Positions 1 to 11,999 of a stretch of 64,000 nucleotides of DNA are shown here, in pieces. Below the pieces are notes generated by a model. The model made no database searches. It was not told where the DNA came from and worked only from the letters and a program-made list of their open reading frames with translations. Both the position numbers and the translations under genes were made by a program. The stretch spans positions 8,742,001-8,806,000 of the forward strand of contig NC_026657.2 in NCBI RefSeq assembly GCF_000004075.3, given 5' to 3'. Each line of letters opens with the position of its first letter. Within the stretch, counting starts at the first letter, position 1. This DNA comes from Cucumis sativus (lineage: Eukaryota; Streptophyta; Magnoliopsida; Cucurbitales; Cucurbitaceae).

Positions 1-734
1 TGTTGTGCCTGCACATAAGACATGGGAAACAAGGTATGGAATCCAATGGAACTTAGCATCAAGCCAATGCACTATACCGGTAATTAGGTCGACAGTTTTG
101 AAAAATAGTATGTTGAGGATATCACCTCTATATAAGCTGCAGCAGCTTCAGAATGTTTCTCGTTCGTCCTTGCTATAAATATATCCCAGAATACAGACCA
201 CCATTCGAACAAAAATCCTCCAGGAGCATCAATCGCTGCAAATCATCAAATCCAAGGACTAGTAATGTCAATGCAAGTTCAATTATAAATCGCTGCACAG
301 AGTGCAATACATAATCTAGTTCCAAATTCCAATATTAACACTTCCCATTCCTCTACACTCAAATCGAGTGTACTTGGTAAAGATGTATGATAAAATACAC
401 GCTGAAGTAAAATCTCAGTAGAACCAGACTAGAGTTTTGTTCCGCAAGAAATTTATTGAATAAGAATTGATAGATCTTTCAGAAGTATTACCTACTGGAT
501 CTGGAGCGACCTTTCCTTCATTCATGAAAGACTTAGCAGTGGCATGTAATTTTTTCTTCACCAAATAATCGTAAATGTACACATCGAGCCTGGAAAATTA
601 ACGGTAGTTCGTGAAACGTGTAATTGAAGCAAACTCTAACGAGAGATTGAAACCGAAACATCTAACAATGGATGAAATGAGAACTGAAGACAAAAAACTT
701 ACATCTTATCTGCTTCCCAGTTACTCTGCGCCAT
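1..734 (-). CDS. LUH: LEUNIG_HOMOLOG transcriptional co-repressor, N-terminal exons (partial)
   Basis: Coding exons read on the minus strand are 703-734, 492-589, 126-235 and the first 8 bases of a fourth at 1-8; all joins are GT-AG and phase-consistent. The product starts [11 protein letters not shown] and continues with [20 protein letters not shown], a LisH dimerisation motif (about residues 6-40), then a LUFS-type segment containing [17 protein letters not shown] and [16 protein letters not shown]. This combination is diagnostic of the plant LEUNIG/LUH Groucho-like nuclear co-repressors, which use the N-terminal LUFS domain to bind SEUSS-type adaptors and C-terminal WD40 repeats to contact partners. 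MAQ- and the [11 protein letters not shown] stretch fit LUH better than LEUNIG itself. The Q-rich and WD40 parts lie beyond the left edge. A 5'UTR intron is likely just upstream. Confidence 0.93.
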
Positions 735-756
735 CTTCTACCTCGAAACCAAAGAA

Positions 757-1079
757 CTGTTCGAAAAGCCGACGAAAAACCTAAAATATAGCGTAATTAT
801 AACCTATATCTGCAAAATTAATAGAGAAGACTCTGCAGCCCGTTGAATTTAGCTCAGAGCTGACACGAATCAGCCTCAAAAAACACCAAAGAGACGGATC
901 AACGCCCGCATTACCAAACTTCGAAGTCCTGAAAGTAAGATCTTCATTGATCAAATATCTCGTTCTCAAATTCAATATCACGTATAGAATAAAATTCAAT
1001 TCAATAAGTGCGAAACCTTTTCATAATCTCAAACGAAAACTTCAACAATTCAATAGTTCAAAACAGCCGAAATTCTCAC
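757..1079 (-). other. Probable 5'UTR intron of LUH
   Basis: On the minus strand a good donor (CTAG|GTGAGAAT, splice at 1080/1079) and an acceptor (TTTTCGAACAG|TTC, splice at 757/756) bracket a stretch just upstream of the LUH start codon. The sequence beyond it, about 1080-1400, is richer in GC than the DNA to its right and would hold the first untranslated exon and core promoter. This is inferred from splice signals only; no transcript was seen. Confidence 0.45.
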
Positions 1080-4000
1080 CTAGAATCGAGGACCTTGTAA
1101 TTCAGCGTCGATTAACAAGTTCTAGGGCTAGTGATCAGAGATTTTACCAGGTTCGAACTGCTCAAAGTTAACATCAGACTGGTTTGAGCCTTCGAGGACT
1201 TCAAAAGAAGCTGAGTTCAGATTCCAAACCTGATTCCCTACCTGAGGCTCGGACCCGAAGTTGTTCTGGCCCGTTGATTGACGTCGTTGGCTTTGCCCTA
1301 TTGACAAACCGGCACAGAAACTTAGCTACGCTGAGTTGTGTGAACATTCGCCGTTGGATTGTACACGTGGAATGTAAAGACGAAGTGTAAGCAGTTGACG
1401 AGGTCTTGCATCAAAAGATAGACAGTCGGGTTCCAAAGAATCATAGATATTTGCTTTTAAATATTCATTTTTAATAGCTTTTTTTATTTTAAGAATACTA
1501 TTTTTCGAAATAGACATTTTTTCAAAAAAATATATATATAATTATAATTAACATTTACTTTATTGTTTTTAAACAATTTTCAAATAACAAAAAAAACTCA
1601 CCCTCTCATATAATTCATTCTAAAAGCACGTCAAATTTAAAAATATTTTTTTAATTGAATTGTTTGGTAGTATAAGATTTCATCTCAAAATCAACTTACA
1701 ATAAAATAAATAACTCATGTATCTTACCTGAAGTGTGAGTCTCTTTGATTTTTTCAAGTTGAAATTCACACCATCTCAATATATCTCCATAAGATGATAT
1801 CATGTTTATAGTACGAGGTTTTATACGACGGACTACCAACGCTTATTATTAATATACTATAAAATTTTGCTATATCATATAAATATTTTTAACGATTTTG
1901 TTACTTGAAGTAATTTTTCTATTCCGTTTTAGTTTTTATTTATTTTTACCGAATATGATGTTAAACTAAAATTTGAATAAATTTTTTTCTTAATTAAATG
2001 GACTAAAATACACTAAGTTTATTTCTAACTTTGGTTCCTTCTTGTTTTTATATTTCATTATGATGTATATTTTTTTTCTGCATTAGGCTCTTTTTCCAAC
2101 TTTTTTTTTTTGTGATTTTACACCATTTAGTTGTTTTCACTCTATTTTTCTCAAGCTTACCAATATTTAAGTTTGCCTTCTTTTATTATGGTTTACTATG
2201 TTACTATCAATTAGGCAAAAGATAATATATTACTTTACAAAAATTCAAGATTCAAGCAATTGAGAAGTCATAAAAGTGGCAAAAAAAAATATAAAACAAT
2301 TATTTATAGGTTACATTTAAAATTTTGGGAAATTGTAAAAGAATCAGAACCTCTCAATTTTTGGTTTTTGACTTATGTGAATTTGTTATATGAATGGTAA
2401 ATAATTTGTCAATAAATTTTTTAAAAAAATATGATATTAAAATTATCCAATAAAACAAAATATAATAAATCCAAACATAATGTGTTATTTTGATGAAGAA
2501 AAATAATATATTTTTCACAAAATACATTATGACAGTTAGTTTTATAAAAATATAAAGTATGCATATTATGACTCTCATAATTAAAACAATCTCATTGGCA
2601 TGCAATTAAATATTATGAGTTGTTATGATCATATGATTGTGTGATATGAGACCGGTTATGGCATGTTGCATGCTATATATTGGTTTTAATTTAGTGGTAA
2701 TTTAACCTCCTAGCAAATTCGTGTTTCTAGGAAGTTTTCTATAGTTTTCGAGTTCACAAGACTTGTGATATTCTATAAGTTTACAAGATTCGTGTCTTTG
2801 AGTCAGATAGATTTATGTTCTCGTAGCTTTACCAGCTTGTGAGTTTAATAGGTAGGTACAATTTGTTTGTGTATATTTTACTTTCGAATATAATTAATCG
2901 ACTAAATTATAAAATTGTCCTTCAACGCGTAATTTGTGTAAAAAAATACCCATAAACTTTTAAGAGTTTTATAAATGCCCTTAAACTTTTGAAAATGATT
3001 TAAAAAAACGACATTATTGTTAGTTTTAGATTGAAGCATTAAAAGTTTTGTTTAAAAATTATTTATGTGAAAAAATTAATAAATACCTTTGAACTAAAAA
3101 AGACTACAAATTGTTTTCCTTAATCTAATTTTTACACCAAATTTCTCAGCATCCTAAAATAAAAAATATAGTTTAACTTCACATCAATACATCGATATTT
3201 TTACATTTTCACAGGTTTGATATCGATAGAAGGGGTGAATCGATATTTTCACTGCATCCTATAAAAGTCTACAAATTACCTGAAATAAAAATCAAACATC
3301 AAAATAACATTTGTATAAATAATTGACATGTTCTTATTTATTCACTAACTTAAATTTATTTTTTAATATTTATTTTATAAATTTTCCAAAAACATCTATC
3401 AATTTCTAAAATTGGATAAAACTAAGGTTTCAATCTATACATTAACATCAATATTTTAAACCTTAGTTAGAATATAAAATTTAACAAAATCTCATTAAAA
3501 AAAAACTCTAAAATAAAATTTTATCTTTGAAACACCAAAACAATAATTAGTAAAAGAAAAATCTTCACGATGTGTTATTAGTCAAATATTTTTTTTATTT
3601 GACAATTAAACTGTATGTTGATTACAATATGATTGTTAAGGTTGGTCGTGTACGTGATCTATCACTACATATTTTTAGATATATTATTTTTATAATTTAA
3701 CCAATTTAATTTAGAAGATAATAATAATTTTGAGATTATCTCACCATATTTTGTCTCACATTATTTTACTGATGTGTAAAGAAAAAGAACGTTAGGAGAA
3801 ACGTTATTAGATAATTCACAATTACCTTACAAATTACTTGGAAATTACCCTTTAAGAGTCATTCAGGCAAAAATTATCGTAACATATTATAATAAAACGA
3901 AAAACTCACTTAATAATTTAATTTAGAGAAATTACATTGGAGGATAAAAAATTAAAAAAAAAAACCGTTTATAATTTTTTTTTTTTTGCATATTTCAAAT

Positions 4001-4109
4001 ATTTATAATAATTTACTTTTAAATATGTTGTTCTTCCAATTTAAAAAAATGTAACTAATATATTATCATAAAAAAAATTGCTATTTTTGGGACCATCATT
4101 TAATTTTGA

Positions 4110-4330
4110 AAATGGGTGATTACGCAAAAGGACAGGGAGGATACGAAACTTGCCGACGTCAAATGATCTATGTGGCGATAACCATGAGGTTAGGAGTTCG
4201 GTTTGGGAGCCAGAGCAAATTACGTCGCTGATTTGAGACCGTTGGATATTCGGCTAAAACAGGGGAATGATCAATACGATCTTCGATATTAATGCCACGT
4301 GCCGAACACTTCCTTACGTTTATAATAATA
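4110..4330. promoter_or_regulatory. GC-richer island with a G-box, possible orphan promoter
   Basis: In the middle of AT-rich DNA this ~220 bp block has near-balanced composition, a perfect G-box core in CCACGTGCC (about 4291-4300), a GACGTC core near 4155 and a CCGAC (DRE-like) core. It carries no convincing coding exon on either strand. It may be a promoter or a remnant of one. The call rests on composition and motifs only. Confidence 0.25.
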
Positions 4331-4496
4331 TAAGCAAATATCATATATATTAACCTTTTTGTTATCAAAAAAATACTTTTTGTTATTAAAATATAGTTTC
4401 TGTATCTTTATTTTGAAAGTTGTTACATTATAATTTTTGGGTTTTTCAATATCCACTTCTTTTCGAAAAAATAATTTTTATTTTCAAAAGCTAACG

Positions 4497-4747
4497 ATAA
4501 TTGATAGCCATTTTATAAATAATAATTAAGGATATAGTAAAACTTTAAAAAATTACAAATATAGTAAAATTATCGTGAATAGACTTGGATCAGTGATAAA
4601 CTCATATGATTTATCAATGATAGATTAATATTTGCAACATAGTCTATCGATGATAGCTAGATTTTTATTATTGATAAAATTTGACAAGTTTTGCTATATT
4701 GCTATATGTTTAATTGTTTTGAATCTAATTGCTAAATTTGCAACTAT
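4497..4747 (+). repeat. Dispersed MITE-like repeat, copy 1
   Basis: The block from 'gataattgatagccatttt' to 'ctaaatttgcaactatc' matches copies at 14456-14684 (same orientation) and 24868-25089 (inverted). Shared features are 'aataataattaaggat.tag' at one end, 'acaaatatagcaaaa..atc', repeated 'gatag/ctatc' palindromic words in the centre, 'tttgctatatt' and 'ttgctaaatttgcaact' at the other end. No coding capacity. The arms are imperfectly inverted, as in a non-autonomous element. Confidence 0.6.
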
Positions 4748-7700
4748 CTCAATCAATATACCATATAGCAAATTACACGTTTTTTAATTGCATTATATAA
4801 AAAAACGGTGGTGCTTACATTTAGTGAAGCCAAAATATTTTGATAAACTCTTTATTTCTCTCTTCAAGCCAACACTCAACTATGATTAACCTAATCTCCT
4901 CTTCTTTTATTAGATTAAAATTAATTTCAACTAGTATCAAGGTATACAAATATATACGTAAGTATTTTTAATTTATAGGTTAAATTACGAGTGTAGTGAT
5001 AATTCAACAATTTAATGATCATACTCAAGCTCAAGAATGTTCGTTTTTCATTTACTTTTTTAATCATATTATTTGTGGGAACTATGAAGGACGATTCTAC
5101 TACGTATTTTACTAAGATACAAAACTTGATTATAATTGTCGTTTTAGTACAAATATATAGGCGATTATGATGTTATGTTTAGAGAGTTTGTTTTATATAT
5201 GTCATTCTTAATATTTGGAGAGAGTATATATACATATAGTCGGGATCATGTTCAAGAAATCATCTTACGTTCTTCTATCATATCGTCGATCAATCAAGTT
5301 GTGAGCTTGAGATTTTTGTTTGTGTTCTAAGTGACTTATCAAGGCATTTATTGAGAAAATTCAAGTAGGCTTTTGTATTATATATATCGTAGGTCTTGTT
5401 TTGTTTGCATTACCTTGACTTCACAAAACGTGGAATCTCATTCTCTATATTGCAACTCAATACCTTACCAAAACAACAATGGTAAGTAAAGATCAATACA
5501 ATTGCAATAACATTCAAAGTAGTAATTTTTTTGTAAACCAACTACGAAAAAAATCATGTGAGTTACACGTGTACAAAGTTAATTAAATTAGGTCAATACA
5601 TAGTTTTAAATATTTTGTTTTTAAATTTTATGAATGGAATCATAATACTTTCATGATTTTTCTTACACACCTTTTAGAGATGTTGCCTCAGTTTTAAAAT
5701 TAAAAAAACTTGTTTCTATTTTTTAAATTTAAATAGGTAAATTGTGTATGAAAGTGGAGATTATAGTATTTGTGAGAAATCAAATATAATTTTCAAAAAT
5801 CACAAAAAAAAAAAAAAACTATAAAATTAACACAATTTTAAGTGGGTGTAAACCCGTTTAGCCATCTCATATTAACTACTTATTCGTTATATTTGCCTTT
5901 AGGCCAACATAAGGAAAGCTTCTTCTTTTTTTTTCACTCTTCACTATTTATTGACTAACCTAAAAAATTTGCATTGAATCAATTTTTTTAACACACAAAT
6001 TTGCCAATTTAAAATGTTATCAAGATGGTTAAATTTAGTTTTGTCTACTGACTTAAGTTTATACGCCAATTAACGACTTAAGTTAAATCAGATGATCCAA
6101 AGAGATAGAGTTTTTTGAATTAAATATTGTTTTTATTATCTTTTTGTTTTTAAACACTAAGTTTATTTATCCCAAATTTTTACATTTTTAGTAGGAGAGA
6201 GACGAACAAATTTTAAAAACAAAAATAAATTTAAAAAACTATAATTATAAGGGTTTTTTTTGTTTCAAAATTAGAAAAGTTTGACAAACCACTCAAAGTT
6301 ACAACATAATCACTAAAAGATAAAATTAATTACATTTTTTCGATGAAATGTAAATATATTTCCAAATATTTTATTTTTGTCAATTTATTACATTTTTCAC
6401 AATTATTTATAACGAGGAGGTGAAGATGAAATAAATGTTAATAGGCCTAATGTAAAAAATATAAAATAAAAAATAGCATTTTCAAAAATAGTAAAATAAA
6501 TTAAAATATTTACAAGTTATTGCAAAATTTTATAATCTATAAATGATAGTTTCTGATAAACTTTCATCACTGTTTATCAATGACATTAATAAAAGTATAT
6601 CAGTGATCATCAAATTTTTTATTTTTGACAATTTTCTAAATAATCTCAAATTTTTACGTCAAATTTTTTAATTTTAATAATTTTTTAAAAAATAGCGAGT
6701 CTAAATAGTAAAATGTGAATTCATATACATGTTATATATTTATTTATTCATTTAATTTAGATATGTCTAGACACTAATTATAAGGTTGGAACTAACTTTA
6801 CAATTTAATGATAGTTGAAATAACTTTAATATTGAAACTAATATCTGCCGCTAATTTATTATTGTTAGTTATATTATTTTACAAAACAATTTATCTTTCG
6901 TTAGGTGGAAAAAATGATTTTAAATTTTATAATTTAAATTTCGATAAATAATTTTAAACTTTTTTATTTTGTTTGTAACGAATTTTTTTTTTGAAATTGA
7001 TATATTTAGAATTTCATGTTTGGATGGCAACTTAAAAGAAAAGAAAAGTTAAGAACTTACCGATGTAGACTTTTATTTAATTGAAAATAAGAAAACGACG
7101 AAGTTGATTATATGATTTACTCTAGAATCACTTTCATGTAATAACGAACAACATAATTCATTTTAAATTCATTATGAAGTGAACTTTCTCAAAATCCTAA
7201 GGTTCCAAACGGAACATTAGTATTTATTGACATTAATTGTCTGATGTGTAAAAACATGATTCAAAATTGCATATTTCAAAGAGTTTTTTCTAAAATTTTT
7301 GTAAAAGTGTTGTAATTACCCACAATAATAACCCATGTCTCAACATTATTTAAGCTTAATTTAATAATTGCATAAACAACCTCTAAAGTAGGTAACGAAC
7401 GAACAAGTTCTTTTCTAATGGCAATTTTGCCATTCTCTTACATTTACCCGACCACACTTTACAAAATTTAAAAACAAGGAGAGTTTGCAAAATTAGTAAA
7501 ATTTTTTAATGATAATAGAGTCAATATCGGTTACATTATCAAAATTGCAAATTTAAAAGTAAATTACTATCATATTTGCCAAAATTGTAATATGTAAAAT
7601 TGATGTGTTATGAAATATTTTTTTTTAAATTTTTTTATCATCTAATATAAATTCTAAGATTTTAAAAGTAATACTTCAAAGAGGGTTTGTTTAAATCATC

Positions 7701-7779
7701 TTGTATTATTAATCAAGTATAATAATTATGGACTATAATCTCTCCGTTACAATTTAAGCTTTAATAATTGTGCAAATGA

Positions 7780-8060
7780 GTGTATATATAAATACGTGGA
7801 AGAGAGAAGAAGGGAATTAAGAAGAAGCGTGGGAGTGTAAGAGGAAAGTAGGAGTTGTGTAGTAGTTTTAACGCAGTGTTGTATGATTGGTGGGAAGAAA
7901 TTGTTTTAGTTGCGCCATTAATAGCATAACCCAACAGCCTCTCAATTAAATGACATCACATTACGACCCTTGCTAGCCATTCGAAGTGCTTTTTTCTTTT
8001 TCCAACTTCAACCCCTTGCAGCTTTTTCTATAACCACTTTTGCCCAATTCAAAACCCTAG
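7780..8060. other. Less AT-rich island with a TATA-like box, no ORF
   Basis: The block begins with 'tgtatatataaatacgtgg' (TATA-like, about 7781-7795), followed by a purine-rich GAGAAGAAGG stretch and then a segment with ordinary composition up to 'ccctagctacccaag'. It looks like promoter plus transcript leader but no reading frame follows in either direction. It could be a noncoding transcript, a distal regulatory element or a relic; I cannot choose between these. Confidence 0.2.
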
Positions 8061-11021
8061 CTACCCAAGCAAAAAGAAAAAAAAAAAAGGCCACTTTTCC
8101 CCTAACATTTTAGTTATGTGAGAAATAAATAAAAATTAAAAGAACCACAAACATAACTCAATTATCATACAATTTAAATTAGAGGTTAAAAATAATCTAA
8201 AATATTTGGGTCACCTATGAGTGACGGATCCATCATTTTTATATCAAATTCAGGATCTCGTGATTTTACGGGAACACATCGACTATATCAGAGGCAAAAT
8301 TTAATAGCAACAAAGCATTATTTAACATATACTATAATTTAACACTGCAAAATTAATATTAAAGTACAAAAGCCGAAAAATGTGAGCCTCTATGACCCCT
8401 TAACAAATCTATCCATGTCACCCACCACCTATGTCTCCTCCTAGTACAGTACTATGGACTTGTGGCACACTCATGGACTTTGGGTTTTGCCTTAAACAAC
8501 TCTCGACAAAAAGATGTACATCAAATAAATTAGTACCATTGTTGCATCCGATTTCATTAAAACTCTATCTTTAAATATACTTAAACGAGGGTATCATAAT
8601 TAATTTGAGTGATCACTTGAGAAACTCTCATAAGACGTTTGTTTGAAAGAATAAGAAGAAATAATTATTGCAAATTGTTTCCAAGGTACCCAAAAGTCAA
8701 AACCCTAATTGATGATGGGTGTATAAAAGCACATTGGGAAACAACATAACCCCAATTGCTTCCTTTCTATGGCCTAATGTTTTAATGATAAAGTAGTGTA
8801 GGTCACATTGTTCTAAAAAAGAAAAAAAGTTGCATTTCCTTTTTCAATAAAATTTTGTTTACAAATAACTATAAATTAAATATCTCAACCTACCAATAGT
8901 AAAAAAACAACATTATACTTAACTATTTCACATATTTTAAATTTGATTAATACAAAATTTCTAATGTGTGCTTTACCATTTTAATTAACTTTTAAAGTCT
9001 CTATTTATATTAGTTTAATTTTATCATCCCATAGTAGACTTCAATAATTTATTTTTCGAAAATGATTTTTTTTTTTCAATTCAACATAAGTTATAATTAA
9101 TAGTTCAATAGTGTAAAGTTTCATTAAAAACTTTGCAATTCAATAAGGGTATTATTAGAGATTTAATGTTTTGTATAGAAAAAAATAGAAGCTTATAGTA
9201 ATAAATTAAATTAATTGTTAAAACATTTTGAAAGTTTATTTCAAACCATGCTTTATAGAAAAAAAATAAATAAAACGTTTTCCTTAAATACATTATTTTC
9301 ATTAATCTAATTAAACGAGTTCTTAAGTTCATACTCAACTATTTATTTATTCATTTATAAGAGAATATGCAAATTACATAAAAACCAATTATAATTTGAA
9401 ATCAAAGAGAATTAAAAAACTTACCAGTAGGGTTGTTCCCAAATTATCTTCTTAGGGCAAAATGTATACTTTCTTTTGGCATGTTTTGTAGTGAAATTAA
9501 ATTGTTATGTCTTGAAGAAAAAGGTTCATAATCATGGTTGTACTCGTACACCAATATATTACAGCAACTTTAATTTTGTTTGGTACACTTTATTTAATTT
9601 TGAGGTACATTTTTTTTGTTGTATCATAAATATTGATAAAACAGTCCATACATATATGTATATTCGTATTACATAATAATTAATTATGAACTATTCAATT
9701 AAAATGAATATAAGAAAAATTAGACCTTTCCTAGTTAGGAAGTACCACTTGATTAATAGGTTAGACCTTTCTTTCTTTAATAACCTTTCTGAGATCAAAA
9801 TCAAATACTATTGTGTGCAATGCATTATTGTGATGTTGTGTATTGTAGAAGAAGTCGTCACTTGTAATTATCTTAAACACGTTTGTTGTTCGCTCTCTAA
9901 TAGGTTTCTTGGATATTGTTTAAATCTTTAAATAATATATGTTTGTATTGAAACTGTGAGTAGCTCAAGTAAATGGGACTATAATGTGTACTCCATTTAT
10001 GTTATAAGATGGCCAAATCCCTTTTCTTTTGTTGGAGGTTAATTAACAAGAAAAAAATGTCTATAAAAATGGTATGTCGTGCTAAATATCGATGATGTAA
10101 GCTCACATTAACACACTTTCATCAATTTCAAGTACAAATTATGTTTTTTTAGATTTTATAAAGTCAAAATCTCTACTTAATTATTTAAAATCTTCAAATT
10201 GAAACAATCCTCAAATTCTAACGATAATGTTACAAATTTTTAGAACTCTGAACTAAAAATAAAACTAAACTCAAAATTAAAGACTACCATTTTGTAATCA
10301 TTTAATTTTTTTTGAAAAGATTAAATTTATAAACACAACTGTCACCCTCCAAATTTATTAATTTGCTATTAACTTTTTATCAACGGTTTAATTAATAATT
10401 CAAGTCAAAATTTGAAACTAAAAAATAGTTTTTATAAACTTATTTTTGCTTTTGGATTTTAACTAAAAAAATCAACAATTTTACTGAAAAAAACGAAAAT
10501 TGTTGTAAGAAATAGATCATTAAGTTTTCAAGAAGAAAATAATTATCAAGAAATTTAAAACCAATAATGAAACCAATGAAAAGTATATCTGAAATTTAGA
10601 ACCATAAATGCATTTTTTTTATCTCTTCTTTTATATTTCATTATGAAAATCACAATCAGTGGGCATAGTTCAATTTTAAATATATATAAAAAAGCGAATT
10701 GAGGTAATAAGAAAAAAAAAGGGTAAAAGAAAAAGAAAAGAAAAAAGATAAGTGGTGTTTTAATTGGTCAATGCTTCGTTATTGTTTTAGATGGATTGGG
10801 CAGAGGACAGTTGGACGAATAAATGGGCATTGAGAGAGGGTAGATGGGGCTTTCCGCTTTCATTAACTCTCCCCAAAAGCTTTGGATGACGATCCACTCA
10901 CATTGTGGACCTTCCTTAATTCAATTCAAGCTTTGCATTGAATATTTTCAATTTTTAATTTAATTTATTTTTTATCTTTATTTCATGTCACAGTATCTGT
11001 TATTATTAATTATTATTTTGC

Positions 11022-11029
11022 TATATAAA
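11022..11029 (+). promoter_or_regulatory. TATA box of the glycine-rich protein gene
   Basis: The sequence 'tatataaa' lies 43-50 bp upstream of the chosen ATG at 11072. With initiation about 30 bp downstream of the TATA box the leader would be very short, which excludes the upstream in-frame ATG at 10985 as a translation start. Confidence 0.6.
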
Positions 11030-11071
11030 TCACATTCCCAACTCTGTGTGTTCTCAGAGCTGAGCTTGCCA

Positions 11072-11992
11072 ATGGCGCGTTTTTCTCTACGTGCTGTGGT
11101 GTTTTGTTTCTGTGTGTTGATTGCGTTGGTCGCAGCTGACAACAATGTAGAAGACAACAAGGGTTTGTTTCATCGTCCACTTGGTTTTTATAAGGGTCGT
11201 AAGAGGTTTCGTGGAGGGGGTCTCGGTGGTGGCATTGGTGGGGGTGGAGGTTTTGGTGGTGGAGCTGGTGGAGGTTTTGGTGGTGGAGCTGGTGGTGGCG
11301 GTGGTCTAGGCGGAGGTGGTGGATTGGGTGGTGGTGGTGGTTTTGGTGGGGGAGCTGGTGGTGGCGGTGGTCTAGGCGGAGGTGGTGGATTGGGTGGTGG
11401 TGGTGGTTTGGGTGGCGGTGGAGGGCTTGGTGGCGGTGGCGGTTTAGGTGGTGGTGGGGGCTTAGGGCATGGCATTTATAAAAGGGGTTATAAACGTGGA
11501 GGATTGGGTGGCGGTGGAGGGCTCGGCGGAGGTGGTGGTTTGGGTGGTGGAGGAGGGTTAGGGCATGGTATTTACAAGAGAGGTTTTAAACGTGGAGGTC
11601 TTGGCGGCGGTGGAGGACTCGGAGGAGGTGGCGGTCTCGGTGGAGGTGGAGGACTTGGAGGTGGTGGGGGACTCGGTGGTGGAGGTGGTCTAGGTGGTGG
11701 AGGAGGACTCGGAGGTGGTGGCGGACTTGGAGGTGGAGGTGGAGGTGGTTTTGGTGGTGGCGGAGGACTTGGAGGTGGTAGTGGAGGCGGTCTTGGTGGA
11801 GGAGTTGGCGGCGGGTACGGAGGAGGAGCTGGGGGAGGGTTTGGTGGTGGAGGTGGTGCGGGTGGTGGAGGCGGATTTGGAGGCGGAGGAGGAGCTGGAG
11901 GAGGAGGAGGTATTGGTGGAGGCGCTGGAGGAGGATACGGTGGAGGTGGAGGTTTTGGTGGCGGTGGCGGTTTCGGCGGTGGTCACCACTAA
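11072..11992 (+). CDS. Secreted glycine-rich protein (cell wall type)
   Basis: Single-exon gene for 306 residues. The start at 11072 gives MARFSLRAVVFCFCVLIALVAADNN, a textbook signal peptide with likely cleavage near residue 22. A short basic/aromatic linker (HRPLGFYKGRKRFRGGG) follows, and the rest is almost pure glycine arrays of GGGGLGGGGG and GGGAGGGFGGG type, ending in GGGFGGGHH. Two spacer modules, GHGIYKRGYKRGG and GHGIYKRGFKRGG (about residues 132-145 and 162-175), interrupt the array. The family comprises structural or signalling proteins of the plant cell wall; tyrosines and lysines could allow cross-linking (inference). Long proline- and serine-rich frames on the other strands are by-products of the GGN codon repeats. 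Array length probably varies between accessions because the DNA is internally repetitive. Confidence 0.9.
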   Translation: MARFSLRAVVFCFCVLIALVAADNNVEDNKGLFHRPLGFYKGRKRFRGGGLGGGIGGGGGFGGGAGGGFGGGAGGGGGLGGGGGLGGGGGFGGGAGGGGGLGGGGGLGGGGGLGGGGGLGGGGGLGGGGGLGHGIYKRGYKRGGLGGGGGLGGGGGLGGGGGLGHGIYKRGFKRGGLGGGGGLGGGGGLGGGGGLGGGGGLGGGGGLGGGGGLGGGGGLGGGGGGGFGGGGGLGGGSGGGLGGGVGGGYGGGAGGGFGGGGGAGGGGGFGGGGGAGGGGGIGGGAGGGYGGGGGFGGGGGFGGGHH

Positions 11993-11999
11993 ATGCAAT

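Larger units (their letters stand above)
1520..10780. other. Long gene-poor AT-rich intergenic stretch
   Basis: No open reading frame here is longer than about 85 codons, none has recognisable protein motifs or a plausible splice chain, and base composition is strongly AT. Homopolymer A/T runs are common. Besides the repeat at 4497-4747 and the two less AT-rich islands at 4110-4330 and 7780-8060 I see nothing gene-like. A weaker relative of the dispersed repeat (motifs such as 'gataaactttcatcactg') lies near 6500-6640. Confidence 0.6.

Noticed and set aside
5480-5594. 'caacaATGGTAAGT', which could be a start codon followed by a donor site
   Set aside because: No downstream exon, frame of 37 codons only, no motif.
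10985-11071. Upstream in-frame ATG of the glycine-rich gene
   Set aside because: It lies upstream of the TATA box and would bury the signal peptide behind 29 residues.
11188-11475. Proline-rich frame antisense to the glycine-rich gene
   Set aside because: GGN glycine codons read backwards give CCN proline codons; there is no independent start context or signal peptide.
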